From: Balanoglossus misakiensis
Lineage: Eukaryota > Hemichordata
NCBI GenBank assembly: GCA_040954595.2
Contig: CM082587.2
Coordinates: 310,001 to 374,000 of the forward strand
Direction: 5' to 3'
Length of the DNA: 64,000 bases
In this document: positions 51,201 through 62,864 of the stretch, piece by piece
Layout of the letters: each line of letters opens with the position of its first letter
How positions within the stretch are numbered: the first letter of the stretch is position 1
Translations under genes and position numbers: made by a program
Notes under the pieces: model-generated
Databases searched by the model: none
Told to the model about the DNA's origin: nothing
Seen by the model: only the letters and a program-made list of their open reading frames with translations

Positions 51201-54200
51201 TTGCTTACCAATGTACAGAAGACACCACAACCTGGACAGCACTGGTGTCTGGCCATCTTCAAACGATGCTCATTACATAACATCATCAATTTGACCCTTG
51301 TAGATGGACGGACCTGTTTGTTTGCAGTAACACTGTTCTCACAGTGCTTCAGCTTTGGAATAAATGGGAAAGAACAAAGATGGCAAATTGAATAAGACGG
51401 TCCTTGTGCGGAAGTATATGCAAAAACTTAAACCCTCAAAAAATAAAAGAAAGATGCCATTTGCTGTTTGTTGTTGAGAAGAATTGGAGTAACTATAGCA
51501 CAAACGTTCCAGCATGATTGTTTACACACTCTTGGGACCATCATGCTTTGCAGTATAACCATTTTCATATCTCACCTGTCCATCCACTAATTCTACCGCT
51601 CGACAGGTAGGTGCTACACCAGCATGAATGTTGATAGTAAATTCCATCTTGCAACTACATAATGGAGGCTCCAGCTGTTAATGGTTTAAAAATTAAAAGA
51701 AAGGTTAGATGCCTTGCGACTGTTGTTTTGATCAGCTAATAAATGTGGGATGGGCAAACAGTAACATAAAAATACTTACACTGCCACTAGTTCGGAGTTC
51801 TTCATATGAAACCGATGTTTTCTTTTTCTTATTTTTCACAACTGTAATAAATTATAATGACAGAAAAGAATAAGGCTCAGAAGATTCAAAACCTCTTCGA
51901 TCTCTGACCAAAATACTGGAAGATTGATTCCAGAAACAAAGCACATCTAAGGATACTCAAATACAAAGAGATTTAAACCCAGAAAATAATTGCTACACAT
52001 TTGTGTATTCATACCTTTTTTGGGACTGCCATAAGGTACTCCTGCACTGGCTGAAGCATCACTCTTTGGAGATGGAACTGGTTTATCGAAATTTCGCTTT
52101 CTACGCTTCGGTACGCTATCAACGCTGCTGCCACCACTTAATGCACTGTCTGAATCTGCAGGATTGAAGCATGTACAATTGTACCAAAAAGAGTGAGCTT
52201 ACACTACTCCACATCTGGCAAGAATCAGAAAAGTATAAACTTCTCCACATGTGTTCCTCATAACAAATTCAGTGACAGAAGTATGTAACAAGCCTATTGC
52301 TGCTTTCACCTTCAACTTACCTGTTTCACCATCAAATTTTCTTCTTGGCCTTAGAGATGACATGGTCGCATCAACATTTTGAAGGTTTTTCTTGTTGGCT
52401 TTGCTGATATGATGCAGTTCTACTTCAGTGTTCTCTTGCGTAAAGTTGTTGTTTGATCTCGGAGGGAACATCTGATTTTCTCGCTGTTTCCTCAGGTTTG
52501 CAAGTAATTCAGAGACTGTTGGATTTTTGTGCGTTTTTGAGATCAGTAGTTCTTGTTTCGCTTCTATTTTTGATGCAGACAATTCACTGAACGATAGTAA
52601 AGAACTATTAGCAGTGGTGTTATTACTTTGCTTGTACACATCTGTCTGCAATATCGGTTTTGCATTTGTCACGGGGTCAATATTTTGAGGTGTCTGAGTT
52701 GCACTTTTTCTTGTTCTTTTTGGAAATTTGATCTTCAGAGTAGCAGCAGGAATGCCTGTCTTCCTTGCTCGCAGTCTCCGTTGAGCTTGCTGTTTTTCAC
52801 TGAGGCTGTCATGAATGTCTGTGTCTGACTCTGGTGAATTATTACTATGATCAAGAGTTATGTTATTTTCTGTGTTTCCCTCGTCTAGTGTACCGTCTGC
52901 TTGACTGTTACTTGACAATGAAGTGTGAGGACCTGGTCCATCCATAGAATCTTCACCAAGCATCCGATTCTCATCTTCGATGGGGTCTTGGTGATCTTCA
53001 TTAGCGTGATGAAAACTGTCCCCGATGTGATTGGCAATGACATCAAGGGATCCATTCTGACCAGACAGGGCATCATCGATTTCCTGGCAGTCATTTGGGA
53101 ATATTATTCTTGTGGCCCCTTCTGATGCGAGTCTCTCTTTATGGGCTGGGTGTTTGAATATCTTGAATGGGGACATTCGAGCAGTTACAGGATGACGGCC
53201 ATCCCTGATGATGTTTTTACCGCAGCTGACATCCGTATCAACACTCATGTGATTCTGAATGCTAATTTCATTGTCAATGGCAATATACTGATTGTTCTGT
53301 ACACTTTTGCCATCCGTTGGTGACCCATCTTTGACACTTAGACCATCAGGTGTAGAATCAGCCATGGCCTCATCAACCTGAGACTCGGGGAGAAATGTCT
53401 GAAAAAAAAACATTATTAAATTTAAGTCACTCATACTGATATAATCCCAGCTGGACAACAAATTTCAAGAAAGCATCAAAAGGAGCTCAACCATTCACGC
53501 ATATAGAATTTACATAATTTATGCAAATTTGACAACTGGATTTTAGACAGTGTTCAGAGAGGAAACGACCAACAATGACTGTTATATGTTACAAACATTT
53601 ATTCCGGCTTTATCCATTGAATTCTCATTCACAAAACATAGGTCAGGTGTAGCCTTCGACCTACATTGCTGTCACCTTTTATTATTGACTGATTCAGTCT
53701 TCCTCTATGATTCTGATAGTACATTAGCATCATCTCTAATCCTGGACATTTGAAGAGTCATAGATATTAATTCTGAAAACACTGTGATAATGTTAAAATA
53801 TCAATGGAAAACCAACATGGCTTCCATACATATAGCACCTAATTTAAATATCGAACCTGAAGCTCTTTAATATCACCTCCTCAACTTCTAAAACACATGG
53901 ATACCAGACTGAGTTCATAAACATTAACATAAATCCATATATTACAAAACCACCTGAAAAATATGACAGCTGGGTATGAAATTGCATCCTGAAATCATTA
54001 TGCAAATTAGGAATATGGCAGCCATATTGGCAAGGGCGTTATACATTGCACATGTATATTTTAAAATTATTTACAGTTCCTGTGATTGAACTGAAAATGT
54101 GATAAAGCAATCATTGATAAATTATCTAATATTGAATTCAACATTAAGGAAAATTTATTGAGACTGATATTTACTTTATTTCAGTGTGATAACATGTGAA

Positions 54201-55128
54201 AAAACGTAATCTTTCTGGATCAGTTTACACCAATATAAAAATTCAACAGAAGAATTTGTTGCATTGATGTGTTGATTTCCACGATGAAATTTAATTCACA
54301 CCACCAAAACTAATTTTCTAAACTTGATGTAGATTTCTTCCCCAAATTATGCAAATTATGACTCACTGACTAATAAAAAAAAACCTTCACAACGTGAGCT
54401 TTGAAATACTCCAATCAAAACAACCGTACTATAAAAACCGCAGTTTTCATTGGCTAATCGTAAGGGTTTGGACAACCCAAGCTGAGTGGCTTTCACTTCC
54501 GCAAGAAAAGTTTATTCCGCATATTTAAGTTTATTTTGCATTACATTTACATTTGTAATTTGTATAAAGTACACTTATCATGTCAAGAGATGGAGTTTTA
54601 CAATAAAAACAAAAGGAACGGAACTTTATCACGCTGTTTGTCTATGGATGCGCTCGAGTGGTACACATCGTTTGGGGCCGGGCCACAACTGACCCTCAAC
54701 TTAAAACAACCGGTGCCCTGTCTCAGAAATCGGTACGCTTCCGTATTTCGGACGATTCCAAAGGAGCCGAACCGTTCTACTCAAAAGTTTAACGCCAAGG
54801 TCTTAAACTTGAGTAACTCCATCATGACGTGTAATAGAGCTCAGCTGTGGTAGCGATATGTCGATTTCCTAACCCCCTAGTTGGCTGTCCACAGTGTGGG
54901 AATGTCCCATATCCATGTGACATGCCGTGTGTACACAGAAGAAAGACATACGTATTGTGTGAGGTGTACGAAGACATCGGAGCATTACTTGTTCATTTTG
55001 TTACGGGGAAAGCCAAGCTATCACAATTTGCAGACACTCTAACGCACGGACCGAGTCCCACATGCATGAAAAAACAACAGGATGACCAAAATATCCCAGT
55101 TCCCTTTTCGACTTACCTCGACTTCCAT
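43611..55128 (-). CDS. EHMT: Histone H3K9 methyltransferase EHMT (G9a/GLP type)
   Basis: Coding exons in transcript order: 55128-55117, 53398-52321, 52155-52015, 51841-51780, 51674-51576, 51352-51209, 50951-50626, 50208-49486, 48695-48606, 48256-48147, 47935-47869, 47716-47634, 47499-47345, 47080-47006, 46814-46713, 46490-46386, 46230-46115, 45811-45773, 45623-45450, 45222-45000, 44849-44647, 44488-44410, 44122-43947, 43713-43611. All junctions are GT/AG, phases agree throughout, and the sum is 1495 codons with the stop. The enzyme places mono- and dimethyl marks on H3K9 in euchromatin. Domain order: disordered N-terminus with ARKT motif, Cys-rich module, second disordered region, ankyrin repeats, pre-SET, SET, post-SET. 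It is longer than human EHMT1/2 (about 1300 and 1210 residues). It is the single pre-duplication type rather than clearly either paralogue. Least certain is the first exon, which codes only MEVE before a GTAAGT donor. An internal ATG in exon 2 (MADSTPDG) is the alternative start. Confidence 0.95.
45450..47716 (-). other. EHMT: EHMT ankyrin-repeat exons (H3K9me1/2 reader)
   Basis: Eight small exons, most coding roughly one ankyrin repeat each; the shortest is 39 bp (45773-45811). The aromatic cage that reads H3K9me1/2 in mammalian GLP/G9a is kept: [12 protein letters not shown] supplies the two Trp and the Glu, and [12 protein letters not shown] supplies the third Trp. The enzyme should therefore bind its own product, as its vertebrate relatives do. 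The repeats end in [20 protein letters not shown] before the linker to pre-SET. Confidence 0.92.
46641..46667 (+). repeat. Poly-G tract in an EHMT intron
   Basis: Twenty-one G, one A and five G on the plus strand, between the exons ending at 46490 and starting at 46713. In the EHMT pre-mRNA this is a C-rich run 46 bases downstream of the donor at 46713. It can form a G-quadruplex in the template strand, and its assembled length is unreliable. Confidence 0.85.
49641..49658 (-). other. EHMT: TARKSG motif in EHMT resembling H3 around K9
   Basis: In the 723-bp exon between the Cys-rich and ankyrin parts, the protein reads [19 protein letters not shown] is identical to H3 residues 6-10 and is followed by Gly (H3 has TARKSTG). 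The local sequence ARKSGVP also parallels ARKTGIP of the N-terminal site, suggesting an internal duplication. I do not recall a matching motif at this position in human EHMT1 or EHMT2. Confidence 0.55.
50626..51674 (-). other. EHMT: EHMT cysteine-rich module exons
   Basis: Three exons (51674-51576, 51352-51209, 50951-50626) give the Cys/His-rich region that is characteristic of EHMT proteins and precedes the ankyrin repeats. Landmarks are [54 protein letters not shown] and [13 protein letters not shown]. The order and spacing match human EHMT2 (LPLCSC, RPSSRVALMVLCETHR, HHCCPGCGYFC, FCPHCGEDA). It probably folds as a RING-like multi-zinc unit. The third exon ends in an Ala/Ser/Pro-rich linker. 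Confidence 0.92.
52700..52711 (-). other. EHMT: RKSA motif in EHMT resembling H3 around K27
   Basis: Seventeen residues after ARKT the protein reads [15 protein letters not shown] is the core of the H3K27 site (AARKSAPAT) and is preceded here by Thr rather than Ala. Basic disordered regions produce such tetrapeptides by chance, so this is a weak signal by itself. Confidence 0.3.
52754..52768 (-). other. EHMT: ARKTG histone-H3-like motif in EHMT (automethylation-site equivalent)
   Basis: The minus strand encodes [16 protein letters not shown] in exon 2. Human EHMT2 and EHMT1 have an ARKT motif in their N-terminal part whose Lys is automethylated and then bound by chromodomain proteins such as HP1 and MPP8. 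Position (N-terminal disordered region before the Cys-rich module) and sequence match, so this is probably the ancestral site. Confidence 0.75.
53399..55116 (-). other. EHMT: EHMT intron 1
   Basis: This lies between the proposed first coding exon and exon 2. The exon 2 acceptor has a strong run of nine T before CAG. No other conserved exon is recognisable. Plus-strand open frames at 54536-54853 and 54847-55251 overlap the EHMT first exon; they are discussed under rejected items. Confidence 0.5.
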
Positions 55129-56431
55129 TTCGACGACGCTCAGGGTCGAGCATGCGCAGTAGAGCCCATAATGCACCGCGATTCCCGCCATAAACGTCCA
55201 ATTTACTATGGTTGTCAAGGTTACGTGGCTGTCACTGATTATCAGCGTTGATTAATAACAAAATGGAATTTAAAAATTCGTAACTTCATAGTTCTTGCTA
55301 CCACTCTTGGGACGTGGTCCATTTTTCTGTCCAGCAACAGAGACAAACCGGGAAGCCCTACAATTCCTGATGATGGACTTTTCCAGGTCCAATTTGGAAT
55401 TCTGGGGCTTCCTGAAATTTACACGTACTTAAGTGCTTTACCATTTAGTTTGTCATGGTGACAAACTCTTACTCCTAAAATACCACAGAAGAAATTCATC
55501 CATAGACCATAATTCCATGAGTGCCGTCAGGATCTGTCTCGAGTAAAGAACACACCATTGTAATAAACTACCACTTCAAAATAAACTTGACTGTAGTTGT
55601 TTTTTTTCTGCCGTTGTTTTGAGTGCTGCTGCTGATGATGACGACGACAATGGTGATGATGATGAATACAGGAAAGATCATATTGTGCTTAACTTTCCAT
55701 ATTCATGAGATAATGTCCAATTTCAAGAAGCACACTGTAAGCAGATGGTGCATCCCCAATATCATTTTAATTATCCGATTTTATTATACTTTCTTCTATT
55801 TTTTTTGTACAAGTGTAAAGACAAGCAGACATACATAACCTAAGTTTCTGAATAAAGTCATGAAAATTTGAGACTAAAAACATGAAAATAAATGCCAACA
55901 TTCTGGTCAAAAAGATCAGTTTACAAACAGTCTAGTTTCAGTTTCATATTGAAACATTTATTTATTTTCAATAACCAGTGTACAGTGAAACTTATCTGGA
56001 ATGAAAAACAAGTCGTGTTGAGTAAGTACCGATGGTCTTTACATTGATATCATTTCTATTGTTTAATATTTACAAAATGTGTTTCAGTTTACAAACACTT
56101 GTAGATTAGACAAAATAGAAGTTTCCATATTTTACACAGATTATGTGTAGGACATCATAAATGTTAAGCTGTTCACCATCTGAACATATACAATTTGTCT
56201 GGAGGAATTTCTGAAGATGCAAAATCCATGTAGAAATATATCTGCCTTATATTCAACAAAAGAGCAACTGTAGCTTGATTTTAAACATTTGTAATAGACA
56301 TGTACATAAAAATTCAGAAGATGAACTTAACACACTTCTCATAGGAGTTTTGTTTGGCAGAATACACAATACACAGCATTCACATGTTGATGTGACTCCA
56401 TCTACATTATACATAATGATAATTTCCCTTC
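55129..56431. other. Spacer: EHMT promoter side and ANAPC2 3' untranslated region
   Basis: The part next to 55129 should hold the EHMT 5' untranslated region and promoter, and is less AT-rich than the surroundings. The part nearest 56431 is the ANAPC2 3' untranslated region. Both genes are read leftward, so ANAPC2 lies upstream of EHMT with about 1.3 kb between coding parts. An imperfect GCT/GAT/GAC trinucleotide tract lies at 55624-55667. Confidence 0.5.
55957..55966 (-). terminator. Tandem polyadenylation signals for ANAPC2
   Basis: Two overlapping AATAAA hexamers on the minus strand, at 55962-55957 and 55966-55961. They lie about 470 bases past the ANAPC2 stop and are the likely end of its mRNA. 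Confidence 0.5.
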
Positions 56432-59400
56432 TCAATTTGCACCTTTGGGTAGTCTGTACACTCCACCAGAAAATATCAACTTTTGTTCCTTGACCTTGCA
56501 ATCCAGGAAATGTCTCAATTCTTCTTCACTGCATTCCACGGCAGATGGTCCCTGCATAGCAAACATTTTCAGCATGGAATAGATGCGTTCCAGTGGCAAA
56601 CTCTCCAAGTTTGTCAACATACCAACGATGTAAGACCAGAATACCTGGGAACAAAACAAAAATGTATATTTTAACCCTGCTTGGAAGGAAATGTCTTAAT
56701 AATGTCATAGGTCATTTGGAGGTCAAGGTGTAAAGGGCTTTGGTTTGTACTGATAGCACAAGAGGTTTGATATCTTAAAACTATACAATGAATTATCAGA
56801 ATCTATATTAAATAAGTTCAGCTTATTTTTTGACAAGATTGAAGAGAATTATTCTCACCAACTAGAAGATAACTCACCTGTAGTTCTTCCTCTCTCTGAT
56901 CCTGTGCTGATGCCATGGCTGATTCTGTTTCTTCATCGCTGTCAATCATCATCACTTCATGATTGCCCCGCCCACCTGGACGCTCTTCAATCAATACAAA
57001 AGTGTCTGATGTTTGTTCCTTGACCACACCTTGACTTTGCCAGTATGCAATCTTACGTCTGAGAGCAGTGCTTGGTACTTGCATCACGCTGCTCAGTTCC
57101 TCAATGGTCCAAGTGTCTACAATAAAGTGTTACAGTTTAAATTTCTACATCATAATTTCTAGTTTTGCCCACAAATTTATTTCAGCAGTAATAAACTTGT
57201 GTCTTGTGTACCTCTTTGTCTCTTTCTTGGATGTACATGTACACACTTGTCTCTTGGAAATGCTCAAATGTATCATTTTCTTGAAAGTGTCCACTTTTTT
57301 CTCTCCACCTAATTATCTGTATCTTGTGTGCCTTCCCTTTTGCTTGGAAAATCATACCTGTGTCTAGCCAATGCCCACCCTCCCTCAGAAGATATTAAAC
57401 TTTTCTTGGAAGTAATTTTTTCTTGGAAGGTTTTTTTCTTTCTTAGACACACTTACCTTTTTCCTGGAAATGCATGATGATAGTTGCATGGATTGGAGAA
57501 ACTGAGAGGGAAAGTTTCCTGTCTTTCAATTCTACATCCAGGGAAACTAATCCAAGATGTGGTTTCCAGTTCAATGTCCTCATTCCTTTCAAAGTCTCAT
57601 ATTCCTTGGTGTATTTTTCCATGGCATCTTTGATGGACTGTGGCAGTTCAAGTTTTTCTTCTCGGAAAGACGGCCAGAATTGAGCGGACAGGATCATCGA
57701 ATTCAGGTCCAGGCACTGAAAAAGTACAGTTCCATGTATGCAAAGAATCAAGATAAACAACAACAAATCACTCATGTTAACAACATAGAAATAACATCAT
57801 TAAATGTTTTTGTATGTCAAGTTTTAGGGTTGTGCAGGAACATGTACGAGACTCAAAATTTACATGAATGGATGACTTACATCTGTTTTTTCATCCTTTT
57901 GTTTCTTGTCATCAAGCTCTCGTATATGAGTGTTGATTCGTTTGGAATCAGCAACATCCTTCAGCATCACTTCACAGTAATGGAGTTGTGATTCACCAAA
58001 TCGTAGTTTCAGTAGTTCCAGATAGCGTATCTCACGTGCTGTGTCATAGTTGAAACTGGACAGGATCCTGTCGGCCAGTAGTGTTCTGTACTCATTGACA
58101 AATAACTCACGGCTACCGTAGATATTGACCAGCATACTTATGATATCAGATGAGCGTCGACTTTTGGATGTTTTTGCTGTGAATACGGTGAGTGAAAGAG
58201 GTTTACGGTCTGGCATTGAATGGTGTTGAGTTTGTTGACAGCCAACAATCAACAAAAGTAAAGACAGTGCCCAACTCTACATCTGATTTCAATCAGATTG
58301 AGCAAATGAAACATACCCGGATCAGCATCAATTGGATCTGGTTGCCAGGTTTCTGGATCACTATTCTCTTCATCACTGTAGTAATTCTCGTCCATGAGAA
58401 GTGGTTCCCCCTTGGAGAGTTCATCTGCAAGGTCACTGCTACTGTCGTCGGTCAGACTGGACACAATGCATCGAACAGTGTCATCTCGTGTTCTAAAATG
58501 CCAGTAAACATCAAAATACCATCAGTATAATCGCATTTCAGATGCAAGTCAGTGATTTTTCACAAGGAATAAAGATGTACATGATGTAGCTGAACAGATC
58601 TATTAACGCACGAAATCACTATCACTGTCACTTTTGTGTGATTTAATGTAAATATATGCATGCATGCATGGAGGCTTTCTTCAAATCCTAGGAAATATTA
58701 CCTGAGATATTTCCTGACAGGTTCACATACAAGTTCCAATATGACACCAGCTGGGTCCAGAACTCGTAATGCTCTGATAGATGATATGTACTGAGTCAAG
58801 ATGTCAGCTGTGTTTGCACCTGTGAAGAGAAAGTTTATCAGTATCAATTTCAAACCACTGTGTGTTGACGCTTTGCTAAGCTTGTATTCAAGATGCACTA
58901 AAGATGTGCTGACAACACGCCAGCAGTGTGGTTAAACCAACCTGGATGAAGCAGCCGTGTCTCCAGTGCTGTCTTCAATGATACGACCAGCTGCTGTCTC
59001 TGATCAGTCTTCTCCAGACAACTCTTTAAATCTTTTAATGCTGGCATCGATTCCGGATGCTCGACAATTATATTGAAGAGTTCCTCTATGCGTAGATTGG
59101 CGTAAGTCTGGTACAGGAAATACTGCAGCCTGTCCTTCCATTGCACCAGGGATACCTCTGTAGCTGCACTCACTGTCCTGTCATTAGCTTCACCACGGAA
59201 AACTAAGTTCAGCCAACCAACAACTTTACTTTGCAGCCACTGTAAGATACATCATGTCAATAAACCTGTGTATCAAATACTGTTTCTGGTAATGGGTGAA
59301 CTGACACACCTAGCAATATAATGAAGACTACAGTTACATGTGTTTTTACCTTTTCCAATGGCTGCAGGCAGGATGACTCAAATTCTCCTTTACAAGTATG

Positions 59401-60547
59401 TTGGATGTGGTGTTCTATCTTGCTGTGAATGATTGAGGTCACGGCCAAAGCAGATACTCTTTCTAACAGACCAACTTCAGACCTGCATGCAGATGCAAAA
59501 GTGCAAATGGTCAGTCTTGTTGGATCATATCTGTGAAAACATTAGCTCACCTCTTTTCTAATTGATAACTAGATTACATTTTATTTTCATTTTACAAGAT
59601 GATTCTGGCCTATTATTGAGAATCTAATGCATCCCAGTTGAGGGTCATACTTACAATTCTTGATTGATTTGATGGAAATCTCTCAATATTTTGTGACATT
59701 CACACTGCTCAGAGTCCTTGCTGCAACCGGGACATCTTGTTCCTTCCTCCTCCTCTTCCTCTTCCTGATCATCATCATCATCCTCATCACTTTTCTCATC
59801 TTTGTGCAACTGATGGAAAGCCTTAAAAGCCTTTGAATAAAAGTCACTCACTATTTCACAGAAGTTAGTTGGTATTATACTAAAAAGAACTGCTTTGAAC
59901 AAAGTCTGTACCCTCTCTGTGAGTGTGTATAATCTAGGCCTTACTTCTGATTCGGTATATTTTTTCAGTTCTTCTAACCGTTCAACACATTTCATGTAAG
60001 GAGATAAGTTTCTGTGCAGTTCATTAATGGCAGTGACAAAGTTATTCACAGAAAATTCTCCATGTAGAGGATCATCAGGAAATCTCTTCCAGAAGTGAGT
60101 AGCAATTCTCTGCTGCAGATCTTGCTGTAGTGTCTCAGTGAACCAGTCTTCAATGATGTAACCCATTCCATGATTCTGTAATGTCTCCAATGCAGGCTGC
60201 ACATCACATGTTATCTGCTCACTCTGACAAGTAAGATATGAAACGAATTACCATACTGTCATTGAGCTCACAAGATAAGTTCTGTGTGGAAGGGCAGATG
60301 TCCTATGGCTGTGGTGTGGTGTGGTGTGGCAGCATGCTCATTTCACAGGGGACACCACTACTGCACGCTGCCACATGACCTGTTATGAGCCACGCCCACC
60401 TAATTCAGCGGACTGTCGCGCAATTAGTAATTATTCCTCAAGCTTACAATAAAATGACGAGAAACCCACCTTTGTAGTCCTCGGAGAGAAAGCTGAAGTC
60501 AAAACTTCCCAAGCTGTGTTTAGATCACGTTCGACTGAAACCGCCAT
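56432..60547 (-). CDS. ANAPC2: Anaphase-promoting complex subunit 2 (cullin-like scaffold)
   Basis: Ten coding exons: 60547-60470, 60223-59655, 59482-59350, 59239-58942, 58819-58702, 58492-58317, 58176-57881, 57715-57457, 57116-56878, 56644-56432. Phases agree at every junction, giving 792 residues (human 822). The start ATG begins MAVSVERDLN. APC2 is the cullin subunit of the APC/C ubiquitin ligase; its C-terminal half holds the RING subunit APC11, and the complex marks cyclin B and securin for degradation. Diagnostic stretches are RIEELFNIIVEHPES, EKTDQRQQLVVSLKTALETR, LLHPGANTADILTQYISS, SSDIISMLVNIYGSRELF, LLKLRFGESQLHYCEVMLKD and the C-terminal winged-helix part with MLTNLESLPLERIYSMLK ending GGVYRLPKGAN. 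An acidic Asp/Glu run and a small Cys cluster (CPGCSKDSEQCEC) lie at about residue 175-200, as in human APC2. It shares a divergent promoter with PPIL3. Confidence 0.97.
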
Positions 60548-60970
60548 TTTACTGTGTGGTCAGTAGAGGGCGCATTGGGATCTACCTAGCTTCTTGATAA
60601 TATTATTTATCTATTTTGAGGAGTTAAATAAAAGTAATTCTACTATTGGTGTCTCTGACATATTTGAAGATAAGCGGTTAACTACGTATGTACAAATAAA
60701 GCAAGAAATTGTACAATATAAACCTTGAACTAATCGAAAAACATTTGTCTATTAAACGTTGACCTAGAGGGTCTTCTTTTGGGGATATCCCAAGCCTCGA
60801 TTTGGGTATCAGCGTACAGTCACACGCTTACCACAGAGAACGGACTGTAAACAAGGCATAGTTGTTGTGTCTCTATCACAACATCCTACCACCAGGGCAA
60901 AGAGCGACAGTGTAGTCCAGACTAGTGATTTCCATTACAGTACTGCACTCGTTCCAGACAATCGACCAAA
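60548..60970. promoter_or_regulatory. Bidirectional promoter between ANAPC2 and PPIL3
   Basis: Only 423 bases separate the two divergent start codons, so the 5' untranslated regions and core promoters of both genes must lie here. No clear TATA box is placed suitably for either gene. This is an inference from gene arrangement, not from a recognised factor site. Confidence 0.7.
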
Positions 60971-62723
60971 ATGGTAGGTAGTCTAACTCACAGGCACTCA
61001 AGACGTGGCTCCGCCATACAACCTACTATAAGGTTTGGGGTACCCCGGGTTGTAGATTTCATTCATTCTTGACATAGCTGTGACCATGGTGATAACAATG
61101 TAGACTTCATGCACAGAGTCTTCTGGATTAAGCTACTTTATCCGTTTCTAAGAAGTACAATTATATTTTTTCCTATTCAACAGTCTGTAACTATCCACAG
61201 TGATCTTGGAGACATGAAATTGGAATTGTTCTGCGACCAAGTTCCTAAAACCTGTGAAAACTTCCTGGCATTGTGTGCAAGTGGATACTATGACAACTGC
61301 AAATTTCACAGGTGAGAAATGTGACCCAGAAGTTTGTGGATCTCTACAGGATCACTCAGTGAATGTTTTTGGAACATCCTGTACTGTTAGTATACTCAAA
61401 AGATCATGATTGAAGCTGCATTTGGTGGAAGGGTGTTAAATGTACAGTGAATGTTTGGTCACCCAGGAAAAGTTATATTGTGGTAATCATGCAACCTCTT
61501 TTGAATAGTGTTGAAACAGTGTGATGGTATTATCTCTCTGGTGACGGGGAAAGCCTTTGGATGCAAGAATGGAGAAATTACTACCGAGTTGGATAAAATT
61601 TCTTTTGTTTTTTCCCCATCATGTTTGAGCAGGAATATCAAGGGATTCATGGTACAGACAGGAGACCCAACAGGAACAGGAAAAGGTGGAGAATGCATCT
61701 GGGGTAAAAAATTTGAAGACGAAATTGTTGATAGCTTAAAGGTAAGAAATTGGAATTCTTTGGTTGCCCAAATGAAAAAGCATACATTTCATTACAATTT
61801 TGTGTTAGGTTTACTAGTACATCAATTTAGAGATGAATTTTATGTATTACATTACCATATCAGTTTTCCGTGACAGTCAATGAAAACGGATTGGATAGGG
61901 ACTGATATGATTTGAAGAATGCATTCTGATGATACTTGAGCCATAGGCAAGGGTATTACTAGTATCAATTTTATGGTCATAGAGCACCATTTAATGGCAA
62001 GATAAAATTGTGATAGTGATTGAACATGATGTGTAAATTTTATTGCACAAAATATGTGAATATACATATGAAAAAATGACTGTCCAGAAAGTGGTAGCAA
62101 TTAACTTGGAATGATGCCAAAGTATGTTTAATGACAGACATCTGGTGAATTATGATATCCTTTTAGGGCCTGTTTCCTTGGCTACTGGTCTAATGAAACC
62201 ACTGATGAAGCCAGTAATATACATTAGAACTTCTGCAGAATCATGAGATGATAATAATGAGCACAATAGCCTTCAATTAATAAATATCTAACAAGACCTT
62301 TTTTTATTATCAATCACAGCACAATGTGCGGGGAGTGGTGTCTATGGCAAACAGTGGACCGAACACCAATGGATCTCAGTTTTTCATCACATATGGAAAA
62401 CAACCACATTTAGATATGAAGTATACAATCTTTGGAAAGTAAGTGGTGATGATATGAGGAGAGTATGGCTTGTGTAGACAGAATATTGTCTCTCCTTTGG
62501 ATGGAAATGGTGACTTAAATTTTCGTTCACTTGACATTGCCTGTCAGCAGAATTTACATTCAATCTTTTCAATCTGAATTCCAGGGTGATCGATGGACTG
62601 GAAACATTGGACGACTTGGAAAAAGTGCCAGTGAATGAGAAAAACTTCAACCCACTAAATGACATCAAAATAAGAAAAATAACAATACATGCTAACCCTA
62701 TAGCTGATATAGCAGATCAATAA
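60971..62723 (+). CDS. PPIL3: Peptidyl-prolyl cis-trans isomerase-like 3 (cyclophilin)
   Basis: Five coding exons: 60971-60973 (the ATG alone, followed by GTAGGT), 61184-61311, 61633-61741, 62320-62438 and 62585-62723. They join in phase to 165 residues, close to human PPIL3 (161). The protein begins [20 protein letters not shown] and is a single cyclophilin domain. Catalytic landmarks are [20 protein letters not shown] (the Arg, Phe and Gln of the active site), [19 protein letters not shown] and [17 protein letters not shown]. His replaces the Trp that gives strong cyclosporin binding in cyclophilin A, as in other PPIL3 proteins. PPIL3 is a spliceosome-associated cyclophilin in mammals. It is divergent with ANAPC2 and convergent with GTF2H4. 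Confidence 0.97.
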
Positions 62724-62829
62724 CAATCAAACTACACCTAGATGGATGGAAGATTATGGGAAGATCCATAGTTGTGCTTCACTATGACTGCAGTTGTCCC
62801 TTCAGTACAAGATATATTTATACATGTAC

Positions 62830-62864
62830 TTTATTGTCTGTTCTTTTTTCAAGTTTGAAATAAA
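62830..62864. terminator. Crossing polyadenylation signals of PPIL3 and GTF2H4
   Basis: A plus-strand AATAAA at 62859-62864 serves PPIL3 (stop at 62723). A minus-strand AATAAA at 62835-62830 could serve GTF2H4 (stop at 63110). If both are used, the two convergent mRNAs overlap at their 3' ends. Confidence 0.6.

Noticed and set aside
54536-55251. Plus-strand frames of 105 and 134 codons across the EHMT first exon, one with [15 protein letters not shown]
   Set aside because: No family recognised. The two frames cannot be joined with good splice sites, and the second is antisense to the EHMT start region, where a good GTAAGT donor is on the minus strand. A divergent partner gene remains possible but unsupported.
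57068-57367. Plus-strand 99-codon hydrophobic frame
   Set aside because: It overlaps an ANAPC2 exon and intron in antisense. It is rich in Leu, Phe and Val because it reads AT-rich intron sequence. No homology seen.
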